DNA of 64,000 nt from Paramacrobiotus metropolitanus (lineage: Eukaryota; Tardigrada; Eutardigrada; Parachela; Macrobiotidae): assembly GCF_019649055.1 (NCBI RefSeq), contig NW_026570286.1, positions 620,001-684,000 of the forward strand. Reading direction: 5' to 3'. The notes under the pieces are model-generated. The model did not search any database. It saw nothing but the letters and a program-made list of their open reading frames with translations, and was not told the DNA's origin. A program made the translations under genes and the position numbers. Positions 1-11,038 of the stretch are shown one piece after another (the first letter of the stretch is position 1; every line of letters begins with the position of its first letter).

Positions 1-1
1 C

Positions 2-1335
2 GTCCCGACTGCTCCTCGCACCCCGACGACGCGACATCAACCGAAAGCCTCACACAAAAAGAAACAGCCTGGAACTCCTGCTAGTCACACTGTCCCGTTA
101 AGTAAGGAGGAGAAGAAGCGTCGTCAGGAGCGGCTGTGGCAGGTGGACGAGGAAACGCAAGGGATGTTGGACGAGCCGTACAAAGGAGATCAGTCTGTGA
201 AAGTGTTCCGATTTGTTCCAGGTTGGTCTCCAAAGACAAATGCGTTCCTTAACCCATGATATGGTTTTTGAGTGGGTCGTTCACTTCCTCCTTTTGACAG
301 GCGCTCCTGTTGTCTCTTTATCCAAGGGAGCTTACCATGAAGCTACGGTATGCACATGTGTTTTCTTTTACATTTCACAGTAAGTTGTGTTCGATTCGCA
401 TGGTTTCGGTGATTGTTACATCGTAGATCGAATGCTATTATCGTACCGCTCTGCCGGAGTCGATCTTTCCGCCCGGACAAGGCCATACTCGTAAAACTGT
501 TCCGGTTGGCAAATGGATTCCCACTGTAAATGTGCGCTTTTTCGGATATTCTGACCAGTAAGTCATTCACAACAGCTTTCATTCGGACATTGTTTTGCCA
601 CGAACCAGACTTGTTAAATTTTGTAGTTACCAAGTTTAGGAATAATCTTCCTGCGTTAATCGGGGTATTTAGTTCTAATAAAGCGTAAGTTTTATGTTTC
701 GCGCAGACACAAGGAGGAGATTCCCGAGAACGAGTTGATCTCCCGCTGCCCGACGGAACTGTGCTTCGTGCAAGGCTTGTTGTACGCGCACGAGTTCAAT
801 ACATGGCAACGGTAGGTTGAGCAGAAATTCACTTAACAGGTTCGACTTTCATCGGGTCTGGATTCAGTAATTTTAGGATTAGCACATTATAAATTAGCAC
901 ATTAATTGTAGGATTAACGCATTATGCTGCACATAGAGTACTGGTACGGTTTGTAAAGAACACAGCAAGACAGTAAAAAACCCCTTTTTTTCTACCGTGA
1001 ATTAAAAATGCTCTTTTATTTTGAATGACCACAAATTATTTTGTTGTAATAGTGAGTCGAAGGGGCTTGATGAGATCGCGTACGGGAAGACCGCTTGGTT
1101 TATGAGCGACGAGTCTTACGAGGCGCTGGAAAAGAAATGGCAGCGCCTAACCGGACATAATGAGACATTTGCGGCTTACTGTGGACGTTTTCCTGCTGTG
1201 GGAGCAGGTGGTGACGGTGGAGCGGTTGGTGATGGTGGAGCGGGCGGTGGCGACGATGACATGATGTCAGACAGTACGGGATCGGAAGTGGAGGTGCTGT
1301 CGGATATGGGCTCGAGCCTTACCGATGATGCGTAA
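2..1335 (+). CDS. 3' part of an unrecognised nuclear-looking protein
   Basis: The gene enters the window already open, so its start lies to the left. Five exons join in frame: 2-221, 301-348, 427-557, 707-811 and 1053-1335, with the TAA stop at 1333-1335. All borders are GT-AG. The visible part starts with a lysine-rich basic stretch, continues through a compact region containing VNVRFFGYSD and NELISRCP, and ends in a Gly/Asp/Ser-rich acidic tail. The VRFFG core recalls the beta strands of PWWP or Tudor-like chromatin-reader domains, but this is a resemblance only. I do not recognise the family. The basic-then-acidic composition would suit a nuclear protein (inference). The exon chain is secure because the frame closes four times; the function is not known. 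Confidence 0.7.
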
Positions 1336-2052
1336 GAATCCGATGCCACTTCCAAAGAATTTGGTCAATCTCGGATGTTCGATATTTACTGTATGATGAG
1401 TCTGTATCTGTGTTTATAGTTTACCAGAATGATGGTGGTTGTTATTATTTTGGATAGATCTCGTTGTGATACCGATTTTGTAATTTGTAAATGCGTCGAG
1501 TAATGCTGCGTGGATAATTTGTGGCCGTGCTCGAAGGTAGATTGTTACTGTTGTATAATTTTGTATTTCTTTTTTGTGGTTAGCCTGAATAAGCCGTTTC
1601 ATTACACTGTGCGGTTTAATAGAGGCATGACACTGTATAGAATCGATATTTCGGATTGGTTTGCTAATTCCTGCTTGGAATATATTTTTTCCCATTAAAT
1701 ACGACTTGCTCAGATTGGCATACGGTACACATGCTTATGTAAAATGTGATATCAAATCCGCTACATAATTGAAACATTATGGCTAGGCTAGAGTAGTAAA
1801 TGTTGTTTACAGAGACATTATCCATTAATACCGTCTATTTGTTTACAAAACAAATGAAAGCAAGAGGGCCATTTTCAAACAGTTACAGGTGTAATTTATG
1901 GCACTGACCGTGCATATATCTGGATAGCTTTTAATATACTCAACTCGGCTCGCACAGTAATTCTGGGAACCAAAACTGCAATCACAGAAGATTATCAAAA
2001 TTAAACATCAATCAACGCCAGCGCCCTAGACATGCTATTGCTGATAGTGCAA
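1336..2052. other. Spacer between two convergent genes
   Basis: This is the 3' flank of the first gene (+) and of COMMD2 (-). I see AT-rich sequence with no ORF that looks coding and no repeat. A possible cleavage region lies near 1695, where the sequence reads cccattaaatac. Nothing else can be supported. Confidence 0.6.
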
Positions 2053-3219
2053 TCATTTAATGTGCCGCATAATTCTCTTGGCATGGTTGGATTTAATATC
2101 TTGAAGTGCCTGTTCCAGCTCCTCTGTCACATGCAACAGCGTCGGAATGTCCATTTGCAGAGTGTGGGAAGTTGTCTGATTTCCGTCTTGTTCAAGTTGC
2201 AGTTGCAAATAGACAACTGGACGAAGGCGGTTGTGGAGGGTGCGCGAGGCAATCTACGACGTAAAAATCAGCAAAAATGATGAATGCCGATTGCCGGATG
2301 GCAGCAAATTATCTAAATCATGAATGCCGAATGGAATTTATTGTGAGAGAACGCAACGGTCAAATCACGCGTTTCTTAATCACTTTAATTGACTTTGTTC
2401 TTTCAACTAGGAGAAATCTCCTTCTTCCTTATACAAGCGCCTCGAATAATTGTGCAAATATTTATAACCTACTTCCACTTCGAATCGCCATTCCATATCT
2501 TTATATCTCGCTTCGCTAAAGGATAAATTGGCCAGAATGTTGCGCAGATCAGAACGGATGGTGGAGTAGAATTCCGACAAGATTGCTGCATATTCGGTCG
2601 ACAAGCGCAGAGACTGTGTAATAACCAGTTCCAAATCTTCTTTAGACACCTGAAAACAATCAACACAATTCAACGCTTTAAAGAGTTTAGCAGGCACATT
2701 TCTCATAAAATGAAAACCAGGAAAAAAAATTAACCAAGACTGAAATTACGAGTTTACGACCTATCAACTATCAAAGATTAGCAAGTACAAAATACTTATC
2801 ACTTTAATTCATTTTCAATATTTGCAAGAAGAACTTTCGAAGCATCGCTTACAACAATTTGAAGTACTGTACATATCAAATAAACAACGGAGCCAAAATT
2901 AGCGTAAGCCGAGATCGTAACCAAAATTCAACATGTTATGAATTATTCAACTATGCTGTCTATGCATATTATTCTTCTACTAGCAACTCACATCGACTCG
3001 AGCAGCACTCCGGTAGAACTCCATTAAAGCCTCCAATAACTGCTGCAGTTTTTCTGTGGGCCATTCCAAACGCTTCGCGGCTTTATCGATTAATCGTGCT
3101 TGTATTCCCGATTGCAAGAACTGAAATGCAACTTTGCAAATTTCCTCCGCCGTGTCCGCATCCAGTTCTTGCACATACTTCAGGTGGGAAGCAGCTGTTT
3201 CGTCTAATCCGAACGACAT
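2053..3219 (-). CDS. COMMD2: COMM domain-containing protein 2
   Basis: Three exons on the minus strand, 3219-2992, 2649-2473 and 2253-2053, join in phase 0 to give 201 residues plus stop; the human protein is 199. The N-terminal helical region is encoded by exon 1 (start MSFGLDETAA). The COMM domain follows, with the diagnostic DMEWRFEVE block at the end of exon 2. The C-terminus in exon 3 has LEQALQDIKSNHAKRIMRHIK, which closely matches the end of vertebrate COMMD2 and separates it from other COMMD paralogues. COMMD proteins form a hetero-oligomeric ring that joins CCDC22/CCDC93 in the Commander complex for endosomal recycling, and they also modulate cullin ligases and NF-kB. The gene lies head-to-head with CDT1. 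Confidence 0.93.
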
Positions 3220-4032
3220 CGTTAAGCTTTCTCAAGGTTACTGGAATAGTTCAAAACTATACAGTAACAAGAAATTTCGTTCAAATCCAGACAACAAAAA
3301 TTACAAGATTCAATAATAAAACTCCAAATATAATGCAGTGGATCAAATAAAGAAGCCAGAAGAAATAATTACAGTATATTGATACAATTCGAATTATGAA
3401 AATAAAAACGACAACAGCACGAGCACAGAGACTGTATTACCAGTCTCTGTGGCACGAGCATGCACGAGTTCCGAGTCACTTCCGACTTGCTCGCATTTCC
3501 GGTGCAATGGTTGTGCGCATCCGCGCCCAGTGCAACTCGCTCATTGTTGGGTTTATGCCAACAAATTCAGCGCCAAATTTCCGTGAGACCGATGTTTCAA
3601 AATATTGCAATTTTCAGAAAGAGCTCATCGTCAACTTTTGGAAGTTCTGAATTTGTTAATGCACATTTGTTTGATTCCTTGAACAGCGCCGCTGAAATTT
3701 TCATCAAATCGATCACTGCTGTAAACTGTAAACACAATCTGTTCGACTTTCCGAGGATTGTTTATGGTCTGCTTTCGCAGTGTCGTATCACTCGTATGCT
3801 TCGCAGTTCGCATGTTCTCCTGAGTTTTTGAGTTTCGAATTGATAGCTTGTTGTTGTTTTGTTGGAATCAGCTTGATAACTTTTGGTTCATGATTGATTT
3901 AGTTTGTGACGGCCGTAAAGGTACTGTCGGACTTTTGACGAAATCGATCGGATCGACTGCATTGCGCCGTGGACACTGTTAATTTTGTTGTTACTTATTC
4001 ATCTCGGATTCTTGCATTCTGGTTGCTCTAGA
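3220..4032. promoter_or_regulatory. Head-to-head spacer COMMD2/CDT1
   Basis: This is an 813-bp interval between the divergent start codons of COMMD2 (-) and CDT1 (+). It should hold both promoters and both 5' UTRs. An imperfect direct repeat, gcacgagcac...gcacgagcatgcacgag, lies at about 3416-3470. I see no convincing TATA box at a fixed distance from either start. The overlapping ORFs here have no recognisable content. Confidence 0.4.
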
Positions 4033-7000
4033 ATGGAGACTCAGCGGAACTTACGGACATTCGTTACGTCGCGCAAAACCAGCGCTACAAGTTCCAAAAA
4101 TGCTGCCGTTGAGAAACTCGGCTCTTCCAAAGTACTGCAGCACTCTGAGATTAGCACGCCTAAAACAGTTGATCTACGGCAGCCACGTAAAACCACGGGA
4201 TCGAAAGAAAAACCAGCATCTGCGAAGCCAGTGATCACAACTCAGCCGCGCTCGAAACAGGTGCTTGTTTGAGATTTTAACTTCTTGTTTGCATTGCTAA
4301 CATGGAAATTATTAAGTCGCACGATTTTTTGGCTAATTGCTAACTGAAACCAGTTACTGAGAAATAATGAGAGAATTGTAATATTTCAGGCTGCTTCCAC
4401 CAGTGTTTCGATTTCTGGTGCGAAAGATGCCTTGTCGGCACCAGCCAGGTCCAAGCCATCGAAAACGATGACACTGATTGAATTCCAAAAACTGCGACAG
4501 CAGGCTGGTGCGTCAGCCATGAAAGAATTTCAAGCCAGCTGCGATAAACTGGTTAAAACACCGGAGAAACTACAGAAATCTCCATTTTACAGTCCTGTTA
4601 AACATCATGTCAGCACCGCGGAAGTTACGCAGAATATTCGTGCACGTCGACAGCTTAATTTTGGAGCGACACCCAAAGAACAGCTGACTGCTCCGCTGTC
4701 AAGCCCAGCAAAAAAGCTGATCGACAAAGAAACTGTTTTAGACGCTGCGACACCATGGGAAATAAGTTTAACACCCGAAAGCGCTTCTGAAGAACAGGAG
4801 AAAATCTCGAAAGATGAAATCCGTTCGGAGTTACCGTCAAACGATGCTGTTGTTGTGGAAGAGCGTCCGAATCTGTTGGATTCCCCGTTTAAACAAAAAT
4901 TACGTGCTGAAAGTGATTTGAATATTCTTCCCTCCACCAGCGTATGTCGAACACCGCAAAAGACACCGAAAAAAGATGCGTCTCTCTCGCCAACATCCAT
5001 GCTGTCACCAGGGAAGATGGTCAGTTTGTTTAGTCCACAGAAAGGATTTTTTCGCCGGCCAGTGAAAACGGCAGCGGATGTGCACAACGAAGCGGCAAGC
5101 AGGGACGGTTCCGGGATGTTGGACGCGGAAGCCGTGCGTCTCCGGATCACGCCTGATGGGAAACAGGGAATGAAGCGAAAAGTTGACGAAGTACTGGAGG
5201 CAACGCGAGCAGCCAGGAAAAAACTGGCATTGGTTAAGGAGGAGCGACAGGGTCTGTTGTATCGATTTGCTACGTCCAGGTAAAATTTTTAATTATATTT
5301 TGTCGGATTTTGGTTTTGTTAGTTACTGGTTACATCTAAAAAAGCAGTTCGATGTGTTTATAGAACGTCCAGGTAAAATATATCGGATGTTTATTTTGTT
5401 GACTACATTACAAAGGCAAATTCGATGTGTTTACAGCACTAATGCACCGGTATACATAACACAAGCGGAGCATACCAAACCGGCAACGGAAAGTAAGGAG
5501 CCGCCACTGCCACCGAAAATCAAACTTCTTGATGAACTCTTCGAACGAGCGGATACCATCATTTGTACTTATGCGAACCGGGCGCAGTCCTGTTGCTTTG
5601 AAAGACTGCGCAACGATCTGCTGAACTGGAGAAAAGAGTATGTTACAATGTTATTAAGATTATTGCATTTGCGGTATTTAATCTAGCGCTTGGTATGAGC
5701 AGGCCGATAACGTATGCATCCCTTGGACACTTGATGCATTTTTACCCGGAGGCGTATGTGGTACGACTGGAGCCGAGATCCACTCTGTTATCGTGTCCCG
5801 ATAATTTATCTGGAAATGCCCGCTGGAAGAGCGTGAAAGAGCACTACGCGGTGTATGTCCGCGATGATACGAAGCCGGTTCTGCCTAATGAAGAGCTGCT
5901 TGTGTCGGTCAAGATGGATCCCTTTGCCAGAGTGCGGAGAAAGAAACGATTCCATGAAATCCTTATGAGTTATGCAGAGCAGCAACATAGAAGCTTCTTA
6001 GCGGGATTGCATTTTGTCTTGCCGGATGGCGTGAAAGTGACCAACTGGGATCCTCGATGGGATCTGAACAGTGTGCAGTTGCCAGAACCGGCTAAATTGC
6101 CGGACTTTTCAAAACCAACGGAGCCGAGGACATTTGAACAAGCATTTAAGCTTACCGAACAGGTATTAAATTCACGAACATTATTGCCAGTTTTATGTAA
6201 TTCATTGTCAGTTGTGCACCGCTGTCTTTCTTCGTTGTTAGATAATTGCTCAGCGAAATAAACCAATGTTCGCTCCGGATACAAAGCAACCGACTGATAA
6301 CGCCGGTACTGCAAAAGTGAGCGTTTCTGAGACACCTGTGGATGAGAAGATTTTCGAGCATCCTAGCTTCCGCTACATGGACGAGGCCACCAAGGCGCGG
6401 GTCAGAGAGGCCGAGATGAAAAAGCGATTGAATACTGTAGTCAAAGATCCGCTTGTGGAAAACCGGAAGCGCCGGCTAGAAAGGATGGTGTCAATGGCGC
6501 GCATACTTTCTGGGTAATTTGCTTTGTGTATAGCGGGCTTTTTGTCCATAGAAGTAGATTAAGGTTTTCACTAGTAAAATGTATTGCATCTGCAAATAGT
6601 TAATACATACGTAAAAGTCTTAATACAAGGGATGCCATATCCCTGACAGCTTGCGCTTTGCTTTGTTGTATTAAAGAATGTAGATCTAATAATATACACA
6701 CTTCGTCAACGCGGAAATTTAACCGGATGATTTTAATGACCTTATTTATTGTCACTCACTATATTGTTCTATTGTTGAATATTTTTAGTACAGTAATCCA
6801 TCAGTTGTATTCATTATTTTATGGAAGTACTAATATTGAGCAGTTTTTTAGTGCATTTGGCTATTATTTTGTGCTGCAGCTGGTTGCCTTTCTGATTGCT
6901 CTGATATTACACTATTGCGGATGACTATTACACTGTTGCGGATTATCTTAATAACAGCGTAATTCTTTTCCTTAACCAGAAAATTCAGCTCGGAAAGGAA

Positions 7001-7416
7001 GATAACGTTTGAGGAAAGCGATATCTTGGATACGATGAGGCGCAGTCTCGGAAATGCTCTTACGCCAGGTGCGAATATACAGGGTGTATTGGTCTCTGTG
7101 ATCGTTTTTGTTTCTGAACAAAAGTTAATAAGTTTTTGATGCTGACTTTGTGACTGTTTGTCTATGAGCTATGGAACTACGAGCTTTACTTATTTAAGTA
7201 CGTGTCATACGCTGCCGCTAATGAAAGGATTAATTGTTCATTTCAGATGAACTGGCGCAGCATTGGGATCTTTTTGTGGAAATTTACGTGAATGCCGATT
7301 GGATTTTTCGATTCAAATGTGATGGAAAATATTTCATCCGCAAGAAAAATTTAGATTTCGGTATTTTACAAATGGAAGAGATTGTGCAACGGGAAACTGC
7401 AAAACTGTCCACGTAA
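4033..7416 (+). CDS. CDT1: DNA replication licensing factor CDT1
   Basis: Seven exons, 4033-4260, 4390-5279, 5437-5637, 5703-6162, 6254-6513, 6980-7068 and 7247-7416, give 765 residues; the human protein is 546. CDT1 loads MCM2-7 at origins with ORC and CDC6 and is blocked by geminin. The long N-terminus is Ser/Pro/Lys-rich with many SP/TP sites typical of CDK targets. The geminin-binding winged helix begins around KIKLLDELFERADTI (exon 3) and continues through FLAGLHFVLPDGVKV in exon 4. The MCM-binding C-terminal winged helix spans exons 5-7 and includes RILSGKFSSERKITF. The first residues, METQRNLRTFVTSRK, look like a PIP degron (Gln, then Leu at +3, Phe at +6, and a basic residue after), as in other CDT1 proteins destroyed by CRL4-Cdt2 in S phase. 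I chose the ATG at 4033 rather than the upstream one for this reason. Confidence 0.93.
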
Positions 7417-8973
7417 ATTTCACGATAATCGTTTGGTGATTTGATGATGAATGCATGTAATGCTCGCTTTTGTTTTACTGGTTTTGTTAGTAGAGAGGTT
7501 AAAATGGGAAATGATTGTTGTCTGTGCTGGACGTCCATCCAGTTTGTTGTTGTTAAAAAATAACCTGATTTACGTGAAAATCCCTAAAGACAATTAAAAT
7601 CAATAATGAGACCGCTTTCTTGATTGTCTGAGTAAAAGGTGCTTAATGCTTATCTTTCGACAGAAGGTGCCCACGACCGTTTACACTATTTAACTAAAAC
7701 TGTTACTGCCAGTTATCACATCCGCTTCTCAATAACAATCATTATTATTACTGTAGAAGAAGAAGAAGTAGCAAGTAGAAGTATATTAGAAGAAGTAGAA
7801 TTTTTAGAAGTAGCAAGTTAGCAACCACAGAGTTGTCCAATTAATAAATAATTATAAATCTTCCATTATTATTCGTCTGTATTGTCGGTATCTTGTAACC
7901 GTGTAACGTGCAGATACGGCATCATCACGCAGTACAGCAGGCACCGTTGAATGCTCACTGGTAGACAGACATCGTTGGTCTGCCTGTACAGTGTTGTACA
8001 ACCCTCCCGTACACCCCTTTCTTTGTTTAATTAGAGGGGGATAGCGCGAACGCAGTCCCCCAACTATCAAAAATTCTGACCCCCTACCCCGATCTTTTTG
8101 ACCGAAGAGGCCACCTTCATAATCCCGGAAGTGCAATGGGACCACTCCGATGGGGATGGGCAAATCTTGAACTGCGCCATTCCGGGTCCAGGTAAGTATG
8201 AATTTTGAATGCATGCGATGGCCCTACCACTTGCGGTGAACGTATTATAAGATGATCAAAGAGACATAACTTGCAGAGCAGGTATTAAGCGAAGGGTAAG
8301 TTTTATTTTATCAAACTTAAATTAAATTTATAGAAATAATTAATATACATATTATCAAATAAACAAAAAGTGAAAAAAAGTACTTTTGACGGTACGAAAT
8401 TGTCACTAAAAATCTCGGTGATGCTAATTACTGTGTACTGTACGGTCTGTAGTGACCTGCACTTGTATCTACGACTACTACTATCTACGGTAGCCTATCT
8501 ACTATCTAGCTAATTTTGATACTTTCTGTCCCTCGTATCACAAATAGTCCAACTTTTTTTTTTAACCTGCCTGTATTTGTTTTACTTACAGTACAACCGC
8601 ATCATCTTAGGAAATTTTTAAGGGAGGGAAAAAGACATACAACATGTTGCATTTTAAGATTCGGTTGCAGACTTGCAGTACAAGTACTTATCTGATTTCC
8701 GCACAAACGATGCCTCAGCTGAGGTTATCCGGATTCAAAATTTTTTAAAGAGACATTTAATTTCAATTCTGAAATGGCGAAGACATCTGCCTACACGGGT
8801 CGGAAAACACGGTAAGCACCAACAACAATCACCTATCTGTCCGGACCCAGGTACACAGCGCTGAGCGTTTCAGGCCCAAAAGTAAAACTCCGAACTTACT
8901 ATAATACTTATTTTTACACAGAATTCTTTAATATAATATCTGAGCTGCTTCAAAAGTGTTTAACTTCAAAACA
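7417..8973. other. Spacer between CDT1 and ABHD11 3' ends
   Basis: This is a 1.56-kb interval between convergent genes. It holds the CDT1 3' flank, a GAA/GTA-rich stretch (7754-7819) and AT-rich sequence. At about 8070-8191 there is one short open stretch that reads well and ends in a good splice donor (ccag/gtaagt), but no partner exon was found. At 8817-8865 two more donor- or acceptor-like strings occur. I cannot assign any of these to a gene. Confidence 0.5.
7754..7819. repeat. Imperfect GAAGTA/GAA microsatellite
   Basis: A 66-bp purine-rich run built from agaagaag and gtagaagta units, for example gtagcaag repeated twice. It is a low-complexity tract in the 3' spacer of CDT1. Confidence 0.75.
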
Positions 8974-10622
8974 TCAAGAGTCTTTATCAACATTATTAAT
9001 AAACGCAATTACGCTTTTCAAAAACAGTTCTGGCTGATCGATATGTATCCAGTGTCCAGCACCATCCACATGTTGATATTCCACTTGCGGAAAAATCTCC
9101 TTCGTTGTGGCTTTGCCCACGGGGCTGATGTAACCGGATGCATTGCTGACCATAATGTGCAGCGGTCCCTTGTAAGCGTACGGAAAATCAGCGAATTCCG
9201 GAGGTGCCCGGGTCAGATGCATGACATCGCGCACAAATACGTCAATATTTACACGCCAATGCGTTATCCCGTCCTTTTCGACAATATTCGGCAGCACACG
9301 ATGATCAATTAAGAAAGTCTGAAAACAGATTTTATAGTGGTATGTCCAGACTGAATTCACGATGATGTACTGATGGACGTCCCTTCATACTAACCTCAAC
9401 TTCGTAATACTTCAAGATATCAGCGGCCATACGGCGGTTCTCCTCAAGCGTTTTGGTGGGATCGAACTGCAACATTTGAAGACCGCGCAGGAATGCGCTT
9501 AACTGCTGCTTCCTTGGTACATCAATTACAGCCGCGTCAATAAGAAACATTCCCTTTATCACTTCCGGCTGAAATAAACAAAATAACGCCGTTAGACAAC
9601 TGAACTAAATTTCTAATACACAATACTTGACTTATCTAGCTCTCAAGATTAACAAAAAATAACAACCGAGGTTTTGTCTGATTAAAGGTATTATGAGTAT
9701 GTATTACACAAAAACAACAAAGTGTTCGAAATGATGCAATCATGCAAACAGCAAAATGCATGAATTTCGTAAATAAGTACCAGTAGGGATTATTCTATTA
9801 TTATGTACAGTATGTAAACTGTAGCTATTACAACCGAAAATGAACGTTTTATCAGAATTTAGAATTACGAAACAAATAACAACGTATCCGAAAGTGCCTC
9901 AAATGAAATCAATGCGTAATAGAAGTTTACCTTGCGGAAAGTAAGCGCTAACAATCCTCCAGCGCCCATACTATGCCCAACAAAAATCGCTTCATCGACA
10001 CGTTGTTCCCGCAGATAGTGGGTTAAATCATCCGCCAAGGCAATGTAATCAATCCGATCAGCATGCTGACTTTCTCCGTGGTTGCGCGCATCTAATGCGG
10101 TGACGACATGGCCAGTGCGGTTAGCGATTTCTTGCGCCAAGGGATCGAATTCCTCCTTGTAGCCCAGAAGACCGTGCGTCAAATATACTGGGCATTTGGA
10201 CTTTGCCGCCAGCTGTGCCAGTTCGCCCTCGGGTTTCCATGACTTAGTAGCAAGCTTGACGCTGAAATGGGGATTTTCAAGTAGCGTATCAAACCGCAAC
10301 TCGTAGGAAGGTGTTAGTGCGTGATTATGCACACCTACGGAGTGTACTGCGGCCGATCTGCTCCGTTCACAGTTGTAGTTGACGCGTTCTGCCGTATACT
10401 CGTCCTCGAAAATTCCCTAGAATAATATCCATTTAATGGTATGCACCATCTCCAATCTGCAGAATCTTGTGGCGGCGTGCGATGTCGAAAAACAAACCTG
10501 TTCGGAATCCTTAAAACAGAGCATGCCGAGTGGTTCTTCTGGAGAAGATTCTTGGCGCTTCGCAAATGAGTGATATTCCACAAACGCTGCACAAAACGGA
10601 TCGTCATTGTCCTGATGTGCAT
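8974..10622 (-). CDS. ABHD11: ABHD11-like alpha/beta hydrolase
   Basis: Four exons on the minus strand. The three downstream ones are firm: about 10416-9931, 9568-9395 and 9318-8974. The core shows the family's oxyanion region (YLTHGLLGYKEEFDP), the DARNHGES block, the nucleophile elbow GHSMGAGG with its Ser codon at 9970-9972, and the catalytic-His block GAGHWIHIDQPE with His at 9052-9054. ABHD11 is a mitochondrial matrix serine hydrolase that protects the 2-oxoglutarate dehydrogenase complex from loss of lipoylation. The first exon is uncertain. The reading that starts at 10622 or 10607 is Arg-rich and amphipathic like a mitochondrial presequence, but it needs a weak acceptor near 10351 to join in frame. 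An alternative frame joins cleanly at 10416 but lacks an upstream ATG. Confidence 0.9.
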
Positions 10623-11038
10623 TTAGAACCTTCTCATTACCATATCAAACCATAAGCAATAATACAAATCAACTCAATAATTATCCAAATAGCTGCGAAA
10701 CTTTCGGAAAATTGAAAACTCTAATTTTTTTATGAAAACTAAAACTTTTAAAAGTGTACTGAGTACTCCAGTACTCGTATGATATTGGTTGAAGAAATTA
10801 CGTGACTGCCTCCTTACGTAGGTTGTTGAATGTTGTGTTTCGTTTGACAGGACACGAATATTTACTTTGCGGTGATTGTTTTGGATTTGAGATTTCCGAT
10901 TTTACGGTAGAACAGTAGGTTTATGCTATTTATCAGTTTTCAGGATTTGTGATTACATATTTCGTCTTTCGCTGAAGTTTTAATGCGAATTTACATTTGC
11001 ATCTTCCCATTCTGAAGCAATAAGCGCTATTAAATGTA
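10623..11038. promoter_or_regulatory. Head-to-head spacer ABHD11/CHID1
   Basis: A 416-bp interval between the start regions of ABHD11 (-) and CHID1 (+), expected to carry both promoters. It contains the inverted-looking string gtactgagtactccagtactcg at about 10756-10777. If ABHD11 has a further 5' exon, it would lie here. No other element can be supported. Confidence 0.4.

Noticed and set aside
6658-6924. Hydrophobic 88-residue ORF (TLFIVTHYIVLLLNIF)
   Set aside because: It lies inside CDT1 intron 5; the CDT1 frame closes around it and the hydrophobicity comes from T-rich intron sequence.
7852-8214. 120-residue minus-strand ORF
   Set aside because: It is antisense to a stretch that reads better on the plus strand and has no recognisable motif.
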